The position numbers and the translations under genes were made by a program. Shown here in pieces: positions 25,054 through 33,969 of a DNA stretch of 64,000 nt. The notes below the pieces were generated by a model that saw only the letters and a program-made list of their open reading frames with translations, was not told the origin of the DNA and ran no database searches. Positions within the stretch are counted from its first letter, which is position 1, and every line of letters starts with the position of its first letter. Source of the stretch: Sporosarcina pasteurii (GTDB taxonomy: Bacteria > Bacillota > Bacilli > Bacillales_A > Planococcaceae); contig NZ_CP160452.1 of NCBI RefSeq assembly GCF_041295575.1, forward strand, positions 2,976,001-3,040,000, given 5' to 3'.

Positions 25054-26430
25054 ATGCCTAATTCATTATGGCTTCAAAGCGCATATGAACACGAGCCCTT
25101 CCCACCTCTCCAAGAGGATATACATTGTGACGTTTGTATCGTTGGGGGTGGCTTAAGTGGAATTGCCAATGCTTATTATCTCGCAAAACAAGGAAAAGAC
25201 GTCGTACTTCTTGAAAAAGATTCACTTCTTGCTGGTGCAACTGGTAATTCTACTGGTAAATTAACAACCCAGCACGATTTTGTTTACGCAAATTTAATTA
25301 ATAAATTCGGCCGTGAGCATGCAAGGTTATATTATGATGTCAACAAAGATGCTGTTGAATTTGGAAGATCGATTGCAAAAGGTGATGAATTATTATCGGC
25401 AAATTCCATTCTTTACGCTCAAACTAAAGCCGGCGAGGAGCTCTTGAGACAGGAAGCGCATGCCTACACGGAACTTAGTATTCCCGGCGAGCTCGGCAGA
25501 AATTCAGAATTGCCAATACCCATCCTTTCTACACTTATGATGGAAGATGAAGCCCAAATCCACCCTGTCCGCTTCGGCCACACACTTGCCAAGCTCGCTA
25601 TCGAAGCTGGGGCACGCTTTTACGAACAATCTGACGTGCAAACAATGGATTTTAACGATCGCTTTTTAACGTTAAAATCTGCCGCAAAAGTACATTTTAA
25701 AAACCTGATACTGAGCACACATTATCCAATTGAAGCCCTAAAAGGCATTCAAGTGCTAAAGTTAGCTGTCGATCGCTCTTATATTGTTTCCGCAAGGGCT
25801 GACATTGCATTGACTGGGCAGTATATCTCTGTTGATTCGCCAAAAAGATCTATCAGAACGGCGAAAATTGATGGGAAAACCTATTTTTTATTGTCAGGAT
25901 CAAGTCACACAGCCGGAGTTGAAGGGAATACAACTGGACATTATGAACGACTATATGCTGACTTGAAAGATACATTTCGCCTTACCTCTTTCATCACCGG
26001 ATGGTCTGCCCAAGATCCTGAAACGCCAGATTTAATTCCTTATGCCGGAAAAATTACGACTTCTTTGCCGCACGTTTATATAAGTACAGGCAATCGAAAA
26101 TGGGGTCTTTCAAATTCGTTGGCGGGCGCTAAGATTATTTCCGACCAAATTGTAGGGAGAGAAAATCCGGCGACTGCCCTATATGCTCCGAATCGCACAG
26201 GTTTTGGAGATAAACTGCTCCAGGCGCTAAAGTTAACTGGACTCGTTGTGAAAGAATTTACGACTGGACATATCGCACGGACGGATGCACCTATATGCAC
26301 CCATATGGGTTGTCGAACGCGATGGAATAACGCCGAAGAGACTTGGGATTGCCCATGCCACGGTTCACGTTTTAGAAAAGACGGTTCTGTATTAGAAGGT
26401 CCTGCAACGAAGCCGTTAGATTTATCGTAA
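25054..26430 (+). CDS. FAD-dependent oxidoreductase with C-terminal Rieske domain (YhfW-like)
   Basis: 458 residues. Residues about 20-360 form a DAO-type FAD-binding domain with the dinucleotide motif CIVGGGLSGIANAYYLAKQG and the second motif GATGNSTGKLTTQHDF. The last 60 residues are a Rieske [2Fe-2S] domain with ligands CTHMGC and CPCHGS. Such fusions (B. subtilis YhfW) occur in the cytoplasm of Bacillales; the electron donor and substrate are unknown. GGAGGTC lies seven bases before ATG 25054. The Rieske cysteines and histidines are all present, so the cluster should form. Single-gene unit. Confidence 0.92.
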   Translation: MPNSLWLQSAYEHEPFPPLQEDIHCDVCIVGGGLSGIANAYYLAKQGKDVVLLEKDSLLAGATGNSTGKLTTQHDFVYANLINKFGREHARLYYDVNKDAVEFGRSIAKGDELLSANSILYAQTKAGEELLRQEAHAYTELSIPGELGRNSELPIPILSTLMMEDEAQIHPVRFGHTLAKLAIEAGARFYEQSDVQTMDFNDRFLTLKSAAKVHFKNLILSTHYPIEALKGIQVLKLAVDRSYIVSARADIALTGQYISVDSPKRSIRTAKIDGKTYFLLSGSSHTAGVEGNTTGHYERLYADLKDTFRLTSFITGWSAQDPETPDLIPYAGKITTSLPHVYISTGNRKWGLSNSLAGAKIISDQIVGRENPATALYAPNRTGFGDKLLQALKLTGLVVKEFTTGHIARTDAPICTHMGCRTRWNNAEETWDCPCHGSRFRKDGSVLEGPATKPLDLS

Positions 26431-26540
26431 TAAAAACGCAGAGATTTATTTTGATTAACCTAAGAAAACTCGTGTAGTTCTTGAAATTGTTGCATTCTTC
26501 TCGAAACGTTGCATACTAAGTGCTTCATTTTAAACCATCA

Positions 26541-26574
26541 AAAAAGGCTAAGCAGGAAATCTCCGCTTAGCCTT
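26541..26574 (-). terminator. Terminator of ppaC
   Basis: Reverse-strand stem AAGGCTAAGC / GCTTAGCCTT with an eleven-base loop and a T run. Confidence 0.9.
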
Positions 26575-26581
26575 CATTATT

Positions 26582-27511
26582 TTATTTCAAAGCTTCTGTT
26601 AAAACTGGAACGATTTGCTTTTTACGTGATACGACGCCTGTTAATGTCGCTGTACGATTCGATAATGATACATCGAAGGCTGCTGCAGCGCGCTCTGCTT
26701 GTTCACCAAGTGCCAACACGATTGAATCGTTGTTAATGATGTCTGTCACAACGAATAAAAATAAGCCAAGTCCTTTTTCCGCGATAACTTTATCAATCGC
26801 TGCTTCAAACTCAGGTTGTTGCTCCATCACTTCATCAACATCTACCGCATTCACTTGTGCAATTTCGATTTTCAATCCATTTTCAAACGTAAACTCTTTT
26901 GCATCAAGTGCAATTAGTTCTTCAATTGTTTTATCGCTTAAATCTGCCCCTGCTTTTAACATTTCCAGTCCGTATTCTTCTGCATTGACACCTGCAATTT
27001 CCGCAAGTTCTTCTGCTGCAACACGGTCTTCTTCCGTAAATGTTGGCGATTTAAATAACAGTGAGTCCGAAATGATCGCAGAAAGCATAAGACCTGCAAT
27101 ATCTTTTGGTACTTCCACACCATTTTCTTTATAAAGCTTATTTAAAATTGTCGCTGTACAACCCACCGGTTCTGCTCGATAGTAAAGCGGGTCATTTGTT
27201 TCGAAATTCGCAATACGATGATGGTCAATCACTTCGATAATTTGAACCTCATCCAGATCATCAACACTTTGTTGTTTTTCATTGTGGTCTACTAAGATTA
27301 CTTGACTTGCTTCAGGTGCTGCCTTTTCAATAAATCTTGGTGCTTCAAAACCGAAATGCTCAAGTGCATAAGCTGTTTCATTCGACACTACACCAAGTCG
27401 AACAGCTTCTGCATCCATTCCTAATTGACGCTTTAAATAGGCATAACTAATTGCCGCCGTAATTGAATCTGTATCCGGATTCTTATGTCCAAAAACTAAT
27501 ACTTTACTCAT
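26582..27511 (-). CDS. ppaC: Manganese-dependent inorganic pyrophosphatase (family II)
   Basis: 309 residues, the usual length. DHH-type phosphoesterase that splits pyrophosphate to phosphate in the cytoplasm with Mn(II) or Co(II). Metal ligands lie in [16 protein letters not shown] and VIDHHRI; the C-terminal DHHA2 domain has the substrate-binding SRKKQ motif. There are no regulatory CBS domains. AGGAGG precedes the ATG. The gene lies 41 bases after nsrR and may be co-transcribed with it. Confidence 0.97.
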   Translation of the reverse strand: MSKVLVFGHKNPDTDSITAAISYAYLKRQLGMDAEAVRLGVVSNETAYALEHFGFEAPRFIEKAAPEASQVILVDHNEKQQSVDDLDEVQIIEVIDHHRIANFETNDPLYYRAEPVGCTATILNKLYKENGVEVPKDIAGLMLSAIISDSLLFKSPTFTEEDRVAAEELAEIAGVNAEEYGLEMLKAGADLSDKTIEELIALDAKEFTFENGLKIEIAQVNAVDVDEVMEQQPEFEAAIDKVIAEKGLGLFLFVVTDIINNDSIVLALGEQAERAAAAFDVSLSNRTATLTGVVSRKKQIVPVLTEALK

Positions 27512-27552
27512 TCACTAAGTCCTCCTGCGATTATTTATCATTATTTATTTTA

Positions 27553-27996
27553 TCATAACGGCTTGCCTAATAATATTGAGGCAAGTCCATCGTTATTTTC
27601 AACAAAATCAGCCAATGTATAGCTATCTAAAACTTTAAAGTAAGCATCTAATGCCTCGTGCAAAACATTTTTTAATCGACATACGGGCGTAATGATGCAT
27701 TGATTGATTTCGCAATTAAAACACTCTACTAGGTGAAAATCATCTTCTGTCTTTCGAACAGTTTCTCCAATATTAATTTCACTCGGATGAACGTTCAAAC
27801 GAATGCCCCCACCACGTCCACGAATCGTTTCGACCAACCCCATTTTACCAAGCTCATGGGTCACTTTTGTTAAATGGTTTTTAGATATATTATAGACATC
27901 AGAAATTTCTTGAACAGTAGATAACTCTTCTTTTCCTTTAATTCCAAGGTACAAAAGCACACGTAAAGAAAAATCTGTGTACATCGTTAAACGCAT
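27553..27996 (-). CDS. nsrR: Nitric-oxide-sensing Rrf2 repressor NsrR
   Basis: 147 residues. The winged helix (TVQEISDVYNISKNHLTKV) is followed by the cluster loop with Cys92, Cys95, Cys100 and Cys106 (ECFNCEINQC...C); Cys92, Cys100 and Cys106 with Asp8 are the [4Fe-4S] ligands known from B. subtilis NsrR. NO destroys the cluster and relieves repression. It is divergent from hmp, the classic target, across a 163-base region holding an AT-rich palindrome (28083-28098). Confidence 0.96.
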   Translation of the reverse strand: MRLTMYTDFSLRVLLYLGIKGKEELSTVQEISDVYNISKNHLTKVTHELGKMGLVETIRGRGGGIRLNVHPSEINIGETVRKTEDDFHLVECFNCEINQCIITPVCRLKNVLHEALDAYFKVLDSYTLADFVENNDGLASILLGKPL

Positions 27997-28082
27997 AATT
28001 TCACCGCACTTTCCATTACTATTATACCCATTGTGGCGGTTACGTGAAAGAAATGTGTCTAAAAAAGAAAACCTTTTTAAAG

Positions 28083-28098
28083 TTATATATTTTATATA
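28083..28098. promoter_or_regulatory. Candidate NsrR (or ResD) operator between nsrR and hmp
   Basis: AT-rich inverted repeat TTATATATTTTATATA in the shared control region. NsrR sites are AT-rich dyads of this sort, but the low complexity makes the match weak. Confidence 0.4.
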
Positions 28099-28159
28099 GC
28101 TTTATCTTTATATTTGTTGTATTCTAAAATTAAACACAAAATGAAAGGTAGTGCTAAAC

Positions 28160-29350
28160 ATGCTTTCACAAGAAACGATCGACATTATTAAATCAACTGT
28201 ACCGGTGTTAGAGGAACACGGGAAAACGATTACAACGGTTTTTTACAAAAATATGTTTGAGGCGCACCCTGAACTGCTAAACGTATTCAACCACGCAAAC
28301 CAATCACAAGGTCGCCAACAAACAGCTTTAGCAAATACGGTATATGCAGCGGCAGCAAATATCGACAACTTAGAAGCAATTTTACCAGCGGTTATCCAAA
28401 TCGCTCATAAGCATAAATCATTAGGAATTACAGAAGATCAATATCCGATTGTAGGCTATCATTTACTCGGCGCAATTAAAGAAGTACTCGGGGACGCAGC
28501 GACACCTGAAATCATTTCAGCATGGGGCGAAGCGTACGGCGTTATTGCAGATGTTTTCATTAGCGTCGAAAAAGAAATGTATGAACAAGCCGAAGCAATG
28601 GAAGGCGGATGGCGAACATTTAAAGCATTTACAGTAGCCGATAAAGTCGTCGAAAGTGATGTCATTACGTCATTTTATTTAAAACCTGTAGATGGCAATC
28701 AATTACCTAGTTACTTACCCGGACAATACATTACGGTGCGTGTAAACATCCCAGGTGAAGAATATACATTGAACCGCCAATATAGCTTATCCCAAGCACT
28801 AGAAGAAGATGTTTATCGCATTTCTGTGAAGCGTGAAGATGAATGTGAGCCAAACGGAAAAGTATCAACGTATCTACATCGTAACGTCAATGTTGGGGAT
28901 GAAATTGAGGTCAGTGTTCCGGCTGGAGATTTCTATCTAGACCCAGAAAGTACAACACCGGTTACATTAATTAGCGGTGGGGTTGGGATTACGCCAATGA
29001 TGAGCATGTACGAAACAATTGCACGCATTTCACCCGAGCGTCCAGTTGCATTCTTACATTCCGCACGTACGCGCGCACACCAAGCATTTAACGAGCGTAT
29101 TACAGAACTAGATGCATCGTTAGAAAATTCATCTGTTGCAGTGCTGTACTCTGAAGAAGGCGATGGATTTATTACGAAAGATTTCCTACAAGAAAAAGTA
29201 CTGGAAGGAAGCGACATTTACGTATGTGGTCCAACACCATTCATGCAAGCCGTCATTAACTACTTATACGAATTGGGCCACCCAGAAGAAAAAGTTCACT
29301 ACGAATTCTTCGGTCCAAAAGCAGAACTTGAACTTGTTACAGCATCATGA
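28160..29350 (+). CDS. hmp: Flavohemoglobin, nitric oxide dioxygenase
   Basis: 396 residues in three domains: a globin (1-140) with the distal Tyr region TTVFYKNMF and proximal His in [12 protein letters not shown]; an FAD domain (about 150-255) with [10 protein letters not shown]; and an NAD(P)H domain (about 260-396) with [14 protein letters not shown]. It oxidises NO to nitrate with O2 and NAD(P)H in the cytoplasm. ATG 28160 lies about nine bases after AAAGGTAG; GTG 28151 is too close. Divergent NsrR should control it. The terminator overlaps the end of the convergent hydrolase gene. Confidence 0.97.
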   Translation: MLSQETIDIIKSTVPVLEEHGKTITTVFYKNMFEAHPELLNVFNHANQSQGRQQTALANTVYAAAANIDNLEAILPAVIQIAHKHKSLGITEDQYPIVGYHLLGAIKEVLGDAATPEIISAWGEAYGVIADVFISVEKEMYEQAEAMEGGWRTFKAFTVADKVVESDVITSFYLKPVDGNQLPSYLPGQYITVRVNIPGEEYTLNRQYSLSQALEEDVYRISVKREDECEPNGKVSTYLHRNVNVGDEIEVSVPAGDFYLDPESTTPVTLISGGVGITPMMSMYETIARISPERPVAFLHSARTRAHQAFNERITELDASLENSSVAVLYSEEGDGFITKDFLQEKVLEGSDIYVCGPTPFMQAVINYLYELGHPEEKVHYEFFGPKAELELVTAS

Positions 29351-29351
29351 A

Positions 29352-29394
29352 TATAGAAAAGCCGCTTATCCAATTTGGATAGCGGCTTTTCTAT
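29352..29394. terminator. Bidirectional terminator shared by hmp and the convergent hydrolase gene
   Basis: Stem ATAGAAAAGCCGCT-ATCC / GGATAGCGGCTTTTCTAT with a one-base bulge. It reaches into the hydrolase coding region, whose last codons lie in the stem. Confidence 0.85.
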
Positions 29395-30175
29395 GTTCAA
29401 TTTTCGAAATATAATTAATGGACAACTGATTAAACTTTTCTGGCTGATCGATATTACAAACATGTCCACTATTTTTAATTTTAATAAACTCAAAACCTTC
29501 ATTTTGTCGTACAACTTCCTCAATCGGCGGAATGAATAAATAATCTTCATCCCCCATGATAAACAATGTAGGAATATCCGTTGTAGACGCTTGCAATCTA
29601 TCCAAATAAGGATTAATGAGCCTCGTCAATGAAAACCATTTTATAAACTCTTTTTGACACATTTTCTTTGCTTGATTGACAAAAGCAAGACGTGATTCTT
29701 CATGCTGCTTGCGCGGCATAATAATATAAGCAAAAATTTTATATAGGAGCATGTAAGGAATAAATAACTTCGTCGCATTCCCTACCGCAATTAAAAACTT
29801 CGTACGTATATCGAACCGAATAATCGCACCGCCGAGAATTAACGAACTTACGCGTTCAGGATAATTATCTGCAATTGTCTGTGCAACGATTGTCCCTAGC
29901 GACATTCCGATTACATGTGTCTGTTCTATTTTTAATTTATCTAATACATCCACAACATCTTTTGCAACATCTAAAAATGTATCTCCTTTTTTCCAACGGC
30001 CACGTTCAGATTTTCCATGTCCACGGAGGTCTACAAGAAGAACATTGTGCTTTTTTCTAAATTCACGAATCTGTTTAAACCAAGTTGAAGAACTTCCACC
30101 CGCACCATGTACAAAAGTAACCCACGGCGCTTCAGGACCTATTTCATATGTTTTGTAATGAAGCAACCTTTTCAT
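29366..30175 (-). CDS. Alpha/beta-fold hydrolase
   Basis: About 269 residues. The fold is shown by the oxyanion-hole motif VTFVHGAGGSSSTWF, the LLVDLRGHGKSERG strand, the nucleophile elbow GMSLGT (Ser at about residue 98), the acid region TLFIMGDEDYLF and the catalytic His in KIKNSGHVCNIDQPEKFN. Substrate unknown; an esterase or lactonase is plausible. The start is uncertain: ATG 30175 touches GGGAAGG, TTG 30184 lies before it, and TTG 30166 has the best spacing to that site. The last nine residues are encoded inside the shared terminator hairpin, so the gene end and hairpin evolved together. Confidence 0.88.
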   Translation of the reverse strand: MKRLLHYKTYEIGPEAPWVTFVHGAGGSSSTWFKQIREFRKKHNVLLVDLRGHGKSERGRWKKGDTFLDVAKDVVDVLDKLKIEQTHVIGMSLGTIVAQTIADNYPERVSSLILGGAIIRFDIRTKFLIAVGNATKLFIPYMLLYKIFAYIIMPRKQHEESRLAFVNQAKKMCQKEFIKWFSLTRLINPYLDRLQASTTDIPTLFIMGDEDYLFIPPIEEVVRQNEGFEFIKIKNSGHVCNIDQPEKFNQLSINYISKIEHRKAAIQIG

Positions 30176-30329
30176 CCTTCCCAATAGTCGAGTTGACCTA
30201 CTCTCACTATTAAAGCATGTAAATCTGCTTTTGGTTCCCCTTACAATTTATCACGATTTCAGACATTTTTCAATCACTTATTTTACGCAACATGTGCCAA
30301 ACCTGTCGATTTGCAATTTTTTTCAGCAT

Positions 30330-30358
30330 AAAAAAAAGACCCACCTAAATGGGTCCTT
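30330..30358 (-). terminator. Terminator of the DJ-1/PfpI gene
   Basis: Reverse-strand stem GGACCCA / TGGGTC with a six-base loop and eight T. Confidence 0.88.
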
Positions 30359-30364
30359 TCGATA

Positions 30365-30877
30365 TTATTTATCTAATAGCTTCAATGCTTCACGATTAAA
30401 CGCTGGCATATCTGCCGGGGTACGGCTTGTCACCAATTGGTTTTGACAGACGACAACTTCTTCATCTGAAAAGTTAGCACCTGCATACTCCATGTCAACT
30501 TGTACAGATTTATAACCTGTCGCATCTCGCCCTTCAAGCGATTTTGCTGTAATTAATAACTGTGGTCCGTGACAAATGGCAAAGACTGGCTTCTTAGCAT
30601 CCATAAATGCTTTAGTAAATTCTACGAAACGATCATCCGCACGTAGGATGTCTGGAGAAAATCCTCCCGGAATTAACAGCGCATCAAAATCTTCAGGCTT
30701 CACATCGTCGATTCCTTTATCAACTGTTAACGTTTCACCTTTTTTCCCTTTAATTTCTGCGCCTGCTTCTTTTTCAATTGTGATGACTTCATGTCCAGCA
30801 TCTTCAAACGCTTTTGCCGGTACCGTATACTCCGAGTCTTCAAATAAATTTGTAATCACTGTTGCGATTTTTGCCAT
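30365..30877 (-). CDS. yfkM: DJ-1/PfpI family protein (YfkM-like general stress protein)
   Basis: 170 residues. The nucleophile elbow FAICHGPQLL holds the conserved cysteine, with the preceding Glu region FEDSEYTVPAKAFEDAGHEV and LLIPGGFSPDILR. The family includes deglycases and proteases; B. subtilis YfkM is a SigB-dependent stress protein thought to repair glycated protein or nucleotides. GGAGG lies ten bases before the ATG. Single-gene unit with its own terminator. Confidence 0.92.
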   Translation of the reverse strand: MAKIATVITNLFEDSEYTVPAKAFEDAGHEVITIEKEAGAEIKGKKGETLTVDKGIDDVKPEDFDALLIPGGFSPDILRADDRFVEFTKAFMDAKKPVFAICHGPQLLITAKSLEGRDATGYKSVQVDMEYAGANFSDEEVVVCQNQLVTSRTPADMPAFNREALKLLDK

Positions 30878-30974
30878 GTAATTGAAATCCTCCTTGAAAT
30901 CATTCTACTACTATGTATACCACACTTCTTTGCGATAAAACAATAAATCCCCATCCTGTCTACTTTCCGAATAG

Positions 30975-31008
30975 AAAAAAGGTAGTCCAAGAGAACTCTT
31001 GAACTACC
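30975..31008 (-). terminator. Terminator of the adh-mmsA operon
   Basis: Reverse-strand stem GGTAGTTCAAGAG / CTCTTGGACTACC followed by six T. Confidence 0.9.
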
Positions 31009-31014
31009 ACAATC

Positions 31015-32460
31015 TTACCAACGAGCTGTCAGCATTTTTCTTCTCGTATAGAACTCTACACCGTCTGAACCGTTCGCATGCAAGTCACCATAGAATGAGT
31101 TTTTCCATCCTGAGAATGGGAAGAATGCCATTGGCGCTGGTACCCCTAGGTTAACACCAAGCATCCCTACTTCAATATTTTCACGGAAATAACGTACACT
31201 ATGTCCACTCTCTGTAAATAGACAAGCTCCATTCCCAAAATCTGACTTGTTTGTCAGCTCAATGGCTTCCTCTAATGTGTCTACGCGTACAATCGATAAG
31301 ACCGGTGCAAAAATCTCTTCTTTCCAAATGGTCATGTCTGGCGTCACATTATCAAAAATCGTTGGCCCAATGAAATACCCTTTTTCCGTCATACAAGCGT
31401 CTTCTCTCCCATCACGAAGGAGAACAGCACCTTCTTCCTGACCTACTTTAATATAGTTCGCTGTTTTCGCTTTATGGTCTTCTCGAATAACAGGGCCAAG
31501 GAAGACATCTTCATCCAATCCGTTTCCAATCACAATTTCATCAGCTGCTTGCTGAAGTCTCTCGATGAGCGGCTCTGCAACATCGCCTACAGCAACAACA
31601 ACTGCACACGCCATACATCTTTCACCCGCCGAACCGTATGCTGCCCCGATAATTTCTTTTACAGTTAATTCTAAATCCGCGTCTGGCATTACGATAGAAT
31701 GGTTTTTAGCACCCGCTAAAGCTTGAACACGCTTGCCGTGGCTCGCACCTTTTTTATAAACATACTCTGCAACCGGCTCTGAACCAACAAATGAAATTGC
31801 CGGGACATCCTCATGCTCTAAAATGCCATTCACCACATCATGCGCACCGTGAACGATGTTGAATACACCGTCAGGAAGTCCGGCTTCTTTCAATAGTTCG
31901 GCTAAACGATTTGCGAGAAGTGGTGTTCTTTCAGATGGTTTTAAGATGAACGTATTTCCAACTGCCAATGCAAGCGGGAACATCCAGCATGGAACCATCA
32001 TCGGGAAGTTAAACGGCGTAATGCCACCTACAACCCCTACCGGATAGCGATACATGCCCGACTCAATGCTCGTTGCAATGTCTGGTAATTGCTTACCCAT
32101 CATTAAAGAAGGCGCACCCGCCGCAAACTCAACACATTCAATCCCACGTTGAACTTCACCTTGTGCCTCTTTAAAGCTCTTCCCATTCTCTTTTGTAATT
32201 AACGTTGCCAGTTCATCCCAATGATCAACTAATAATTGTTGATATTTGAATAAAATACGCGCTCTTCTAGGCACAGCGATTTTACTCCATGTTTTAAAAG
32301 CTTCCTTCGCAACTTTCACCGCATCATCTACATCCGCTTGCGTTGAAATTGGTACTTCTGCCAACGTTTCACCCGTTGCCGGATTTGGAACAACTTCATA
32401 CTGTTCCGTTTTTGCTTCTACCCATTCACCGTTAATAAAGTTTTTTAGTTTTGTAGTCAT
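31015..32460 (-). CDS. mmsA: CoA-acylating methylmalonate/malonate-semialdehyde dehydrogenase
   Basis: 481 residues. The MmsA/IolA type of aldehyde dehydrogenase is shown by [27 protein letters not shown] (in place of the usual PWNFP) and the catalytic cysteine in [13 protein letters not shown]. It oxidises methylmalonate or malonate semialdehyde with NAD+ and CoA to propionyl- or acetyl-CoA and CO2. Position 47 bases downstream of an iron alcohol dehydrogenase suggests the alcohol is first oxidised to the (semi)aldehyde. The operon is probably read from the sigma-54 promoter at 33761-33777. No inositol genes accompany it. Confidence 0.93.
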   Translation of the reverse strand: MTTKLKNFINGEWVEAKTEQYEVVPNPATGETLAEVPISTQADVDDAVKVAKEAFKTWSKIAVPRRARILFKYQQLLVDHWDELATLITKENGKSFKEAQGEVQRGIECVEFAAGAPSLMMGKQLPDIATSIESGMYRYPVGVVGGITPFNFPMMVPCWMFPLALAVGNTFILKPSERTPLLANRLAELLKEAGLPDGVFNIVHGAHDVVNGILEHEDVPAISFVGSEPVAEYVYKKGASHGKRVQALAGAKNHSIVMPDADLELTVKEIIGAAYGSAGERCMACAVVVAVGDVAEPLIERLQQAADEIVIGNGLDEDVFLGPVIREDHKAKTANYIKVGQEEGAVLLRDGREDACMTEKGYFIGPTIFDNVTPDMTIWKEEIFAPVLSIVRVDTLEEAIELTNKSDFGNGACLFTESGHSVRYFRENIEVGMLGVNLGVPAPMAFFPFSGWKNSFYGDLHANGSDGVEFYTRRKMLTARW

Positions 32461-32506
32461 AATAATGCCTCCTTAAATATTTAATCCAATACTGCCAGAA
32501 TCTTTC

Positions 32507-33706
32507 CTATGAAGAAATAACCTCTTTATCGGAAAACTGATAGTCATAACAAATCTGATACAATTCTTCAATTTCCTCTTTACTTGGAACACGTGGGTTG
32601 TTATTTGGACTTCCGCTTCTGAGGGCATCTGTCGCCATTTTTGGAACGGCTTCTTCAAAGCTCTTTTCGTCAATCCCCCAACTTTTTAAGTTTGGGATAT
32701 TTAATTCTAGACAAAGATTTTTAATCTGTTTCACCGCAATTTCAGCGGCATCCTGATCGGATACCCCTTTGGCCCTTTCCGAAAAAACGCGTCCGATTGT
32801 CGCTAAGCGCGCCGTACAATGTGATTTACTAAATTCAAGAACGGCCGGCAGTAACATCGCATTTGATTCACCGTGCGGAACATGGAACAGCGCACCAATC
32901 GGTCGAGACATCCCGTGCACAAGACAGACCGATGCATTAGAAAATGCCATCCCTGCATACATCGACCCGATAGACATCGCTTCTCTCGCCTTATAATCTT
33001 TCGGATTCTCGTAAGCTATTTTTAGATTGGAGGTAATCAGTTGAATCGCAGTTAATGCAAGCGTATCCGTCATGGGTTGCGCACGTTTCGATAAATACGC
33101 TTCCACCGCATGACTTAACGCATCCACGCCAGTTGCCGCTGTCACTTTTTTCGGCGAAGACATCGTTAACATCGGATCGACAATCGCAACAGATGGCATG
33201 AGCTTAGGTTGCTTAATCATCATCTTTTCGTCGTTCGAAGTATTTGTAATGACGGTTACATCGGTTACTTCAGAACCTGTTCCAGCGGTTGTTGGGATTG
33301 CAATATGTGGCGTTGGTGCATGCGTGATCAGTTTCGCACCGCCCATGTAATCCCCTATGTACCCACCATTTGTGACTAGAACAGCTACAGCTTTTGCCGT
33401 ATCAATACAGCTTCCGCCGCCGAGCGATATGATTAGATCGCAATTCTTCTTTTTAAATAATTCAAGCGCTTCGGCAACATATGCGTCAGTCGGCTCTGAG
33501 GAAACGCCCGTATACGAAACACTTTCTACACCTGCATCTAATAAAAACTGATGACATTTTTCCAAATAACCAAGATTCTTCATAATCTCATCACTGACGA
33601 TTAATGCTTTCTTTCCTCTTTCAGTAGCTTCAACGCCAACACGGCTAAATGCATCACGTCCATAAATCGTCGCCTGTGGTGATAAAAACACAACATATTG
33701 TTCCAT
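32507..33706 (-). CDS. Iron-containing (group III) alcohol dehydrogenase
   Basis: 399 residues. NAD-binding motif LIISLGGGSCIDTAKAVAVL, ATAGTGSEVTDVTVI-type loop (IPTTAGTGSEVTDVTV), and the metal-binding His in HGMSRPIGALFHVPHGESNA with a preceding Asp/His pair. It interconverts a primary alcohol and aldehyde; relatives use 1,3-propanediol, butanol, lactaldehyde or 4-hydroxybutyrate. GGGAGG lies eight bases before the ATG. First gene of the adh-mmsA operon behind a -24/-12 promoter and two enhancer-like palindromes, so it is likely switched on by the adjacent regulator when its substrate is present. Confidence 0.93.
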   Translation of the reverse strand: MEQYVVFLSPQATIYGRDAFSRVGVEATERGKKALIVSDEIMKNLGYLEKCHQFLLDAGVESVSYTGVSSEPTDAYVAEALELFKKKNCDLIISLGGGSCIDTAKAVAVLVTNGGYIGDYMGGAKLITHAPTPHIAIPTTAGTGSEVTDVTVITNTSNDEKMMIKQPKLMPSVAIVDPMLTMSSPKKVTAATGVDALSHAVEAYLSKRAQPMTDTLALTAIQLITSNLKIAYENPKDYKAREAMSIGSMYAGMAFSNASVCLVHGMSRPIGALFHVPHGESNAMLLPAVLEFSKSHCTARLATIGRVFSERAKGVSDQDAAEIAVKQIKNLCLELNIPNLKSWGIDEKSFEEAVPKMATDALRSGSPNNNPRVPSKEEIEELYQICYDYQFSDKEVISS

Positions 33707-33760
33707 CTACTTTCCCTCCCTTGATCTTTTCCGCATAAATTTCCTATACAACACTTATTA

Positions 33761-33777
33761 ATGCAACTTACGTGCCA
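33761..33777 (-). promoter_or_regulatory. Sigma-54 (-24/-12) promoter of adh-mmsA
   Basis: Reverse strand TGGCACGTAAGTTGCAT, matching the consensus TGGCAC-N5-TTGCA exactly. It lies 55 bases before the dehydrogenase start and about 150 bases from the enhancer sites. Confidence 0.93.
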
Positions 33778-33881
33778 ACTTTGTCCGAAAATGAATATAG
33801 AAAGGCGTATTCTTTTTAGAACGCATCATAAACATTGGCCTAACAACACCCACACGTTTTTTAATTATTTTGCCTTAAATT

Positions 33882-33931
33882 AAAAAACACCCCTCCTACA
33901 AATCTTCTTTCCCAGAAGTGTAGGAGGGGTG
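33882..33931 (-). terminator. Terminator of the sigma-54 regulator gene
   Basis: Perfect 13-base stem CACCCCTCCTACA / TGTAGGAGGGGTG, loop of 18, followed by six T on the reverse strand. It separates the regulator transcript from the sigma-54 promoter. Confidence 0.93.
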
Positions 33932-33945
33932 CAACAAATGTTGCA
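33930..33945. promoter_or_regulatory. Enhancer site UAS1 for the sigma-54 regulator
   Basis: Perfect 7-2-7 palindrome TGCAACAAATGTTGCA, about 155 bases upstream of the -24 box. Confidence 0.75.
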
Positions 33946-33949
33946 ACAG

Positions 33950-33967
33950 TGTCGCATCATTGCAACA
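33950..33967. promoter_or_regulatory. Enhancer site UAS2 for the sigma-54 regulator
   Basis: TGTCGCATCATTGCAACA, the same arms (TGTTGCA/TGCAACA) with one mismatch and a four-base centre, 20 bases from UAS1, ending two bases before the regulator stop codon. Confidence 0.65.
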
Positions 33968-33969
33968 TA

